64,000 nucleotides of DNA, from positions 622,911-686,910 of the forward strand of contig KL370861.1 of the NCBI GenBank assembly GCA_000702085.1, in the 5' to 3' direction. This document shows, one piece after another, positions 63,313 through 64,000 of this stretch. The position numbers and the translations under genes were made by a program. This DNA comes from Lachnospiraceae bacterium P6A3. GTDB lineage: Bacteria; Bacillota; Clostridia; Lachnospirales; Lachnospiraceae. The notes under the pieces were generated by a model. That model made no database searches and was not told where the DNA came from. It saw only the letters and a list, made by a program, of their open reading frames with translations. Each line of letters opens with the position of its first letter. Positions within the stretch are counted from its first letter, which is position 1.

Positions 63313-64000
63313 ATGAAGAAAAAAGGAAACTACGGAAAACTGAATAAAAAGACCGCTCATTCATCCGCAGGTTCCGCATCACCTGTCAGGAGAAGAAAGC
63401 AGACAAAGGTCGTCCTTAAAGGCAAATCGGGAAAAGGCAAACTGTACCGTTATGAAGGAACTTATTGCGCCACCGATAAAGGATACGGCTTCGTAAATGT
63501 TGAAGGATTTACCAGAGATGTATTTATATCCGAGAGATTTACGAATTATGCTTTTCACGGGGATAAGGTTTTGATCGAACTCCTTACTCCGGGTCCTCTT
63601 TATGATGGTGAAAGTTCCGAATCCGGCCGTCAGCCAAAGAGCCGTGAAGCCAAGATCGTTAAGGTGATAGAGCATTCAATCACCAAGATTGTAGGTACAT
63701 TTGAAGAGATCAGAAACGGTTACGGATTTGTTATTCCCGATAAGGGAACGCTTGCTTCGGACCTTTATATACCCAAAGGAAATACCTTGGATGCCGTTAC
63801 CGGTCAGAAGGTACTTGCGGAAATATCCGATTACGGTGAATTCAAGAGGTCTCCCGAGGGCAGGATTGTCAGGATTATCGGTGATTTGGATGATCCTTTG
63901 ACCGATGACATAAGCGTTATATGTGCACTTGGGCTTAGGACGGATTTCCCCGAGCCTGTCATTCGTAACAGTGATGATGTGTGTGGCGACGGAACCATTA
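63313..64000 (+). CDS. rnr: Ribonuclease R, N-terminal part (cut by window end)
   Basis: The frame from the ATG at 63313 is open for 229 codons to the window edge. A Lys/Arg-rich leader (about 1-45) is followed by two cold-shock-type RNA-binding segments: ATDKGYGFVNVEGFTRDVFI and RNGYGFVIPDKGTLASDLYI, as in RNase R, a 3'-5' exoribonuclease for structured RNA and tmRNA-linked decay. The catalytic RNB domain lies beyond the window. No clear ribosome binding site is seen. Confidence 0.9.
   Translation, partial: MKKKGNYGKLNKKTAHSSAGSASPVRRRKQTKVVLKGKSGKGKLYRYEGTYCATDKGYGFVNVEGFTRDVFISERFTNYAFHGDKVLIELLTPGPLYDGESSESGRQPKSREAKIVKVIEHSITKIVGTFEEIRNGYGFVIPDKGTLASDLYIPKGNTLDAVTGQKVLAEISDYGEFKRSPEGRIVRIIGDLDDPLTDDISVICALGLRTDFPEPVIRNSDDVCGDGTI

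Noticed and set aside
1-64000. tRNA, rRNA, CRISPR arrays, insertion sequences, prophage or integrase genes
   Set aside because: No cloverleaf-like sequence with conserved arms, no regularly spaced repeats and no transposase or integrase motif were seen by reading; a tRNAscan or HMM search would be decisive.

Overview
The window looks like a chromosomal segment from a motile, fermentative Firmicute of the Lachnospiraceae, most like the Butyrivibrio/Roseburia group. This is inferred from gene order and protein style only. Pointers are a fla/che operon in the Bacillus/Clostridium order (fliR-flhB-flhA-flhF-flhG-...-cheB-cheA-cheW-cheC-cheD-fliA-...-rpsB-tsf), strong AGGAGG-type ribosome binding sites, Rex, an NfnAB pair, CheC/CheD chemotaxis, a GH51 arabinofuranosidase and a eukaryote-like NADP-isocitrate dehydrogenase. 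There are no rRNA or tRNA genes, insertion sequences, CRISPR arrays or phage genes. Coding density is very high. The longest gaps are 180 nt (60178-60357) and about 175 nt (15780-15953); both hold regulatory sequence, and no gap exceeds 300 nt.

Layout. (1) 1-15779, plus strand: distal part of the flagellar/chemotaxis operon: export apparatus (FliR, FlhB, FlhA), placement GTPase/ATPase (FlhF, FlhG), a YcgR-like c-di-GMP brake protein, CheB/A/W/C/D, sigma-28, a FapA/DUF342 protein and four poorly characterised small proteins, one of which carries the N-terminal module of MltG without its catalytic domain. (2) 15780-17865: rpsB-tsf with its own sigma-A promoter, a structured leader that can switch between two pairings, and a strong terminator. 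(3) 17877-18650, minus: an uncharacterised protein. (4) 18673-21263: fcl and a membrane-sensor chemoreceptor. (5) 21296-23355: gntR-icd, with a palindromic operator on the -10 box, all inside a terminator-like stem. (6) 23343-26032, minus: ABC-F ATPase and a membrane protein, divergent from (7) rex, a coiled-coil protein and alr. (8) 28727-52416: a long plus-strand series of housekeeping genes: yebC, glycosyltransferases, ftsK, fhs-folD, nfnAB, rlmH, nth, pdp, phoH, a degenerate PgpH, ybeY, a flippase-like protein, an FAD protein and GH51. (9) 52463-57322: proB, 5-formyl-THF cyclo-ligase, proA, gltX and a membrane protein. (10) a PIN/NYN-like protein. (11) 58495-60159, minus: a CPBP protease - LytTR - DUF3021 module preceded by a 21-bp-period direct repeat. 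(12) a divergent 847-residue lipoprotein. (13) secG and the start of rnr.

Most genes are ordinary core functions. The best candidates for something under-described are the CPBP-LytTR-DUF3021 module with its apparent activator boxes, the rpsB leader, the gntR-icd promoter/operator/terminator composite, the PgpH remnant lacking catalytic ligands, and the uncharacterised proteins at the end of the flagellar operon. I found no clear-cut new defence or mobile system.
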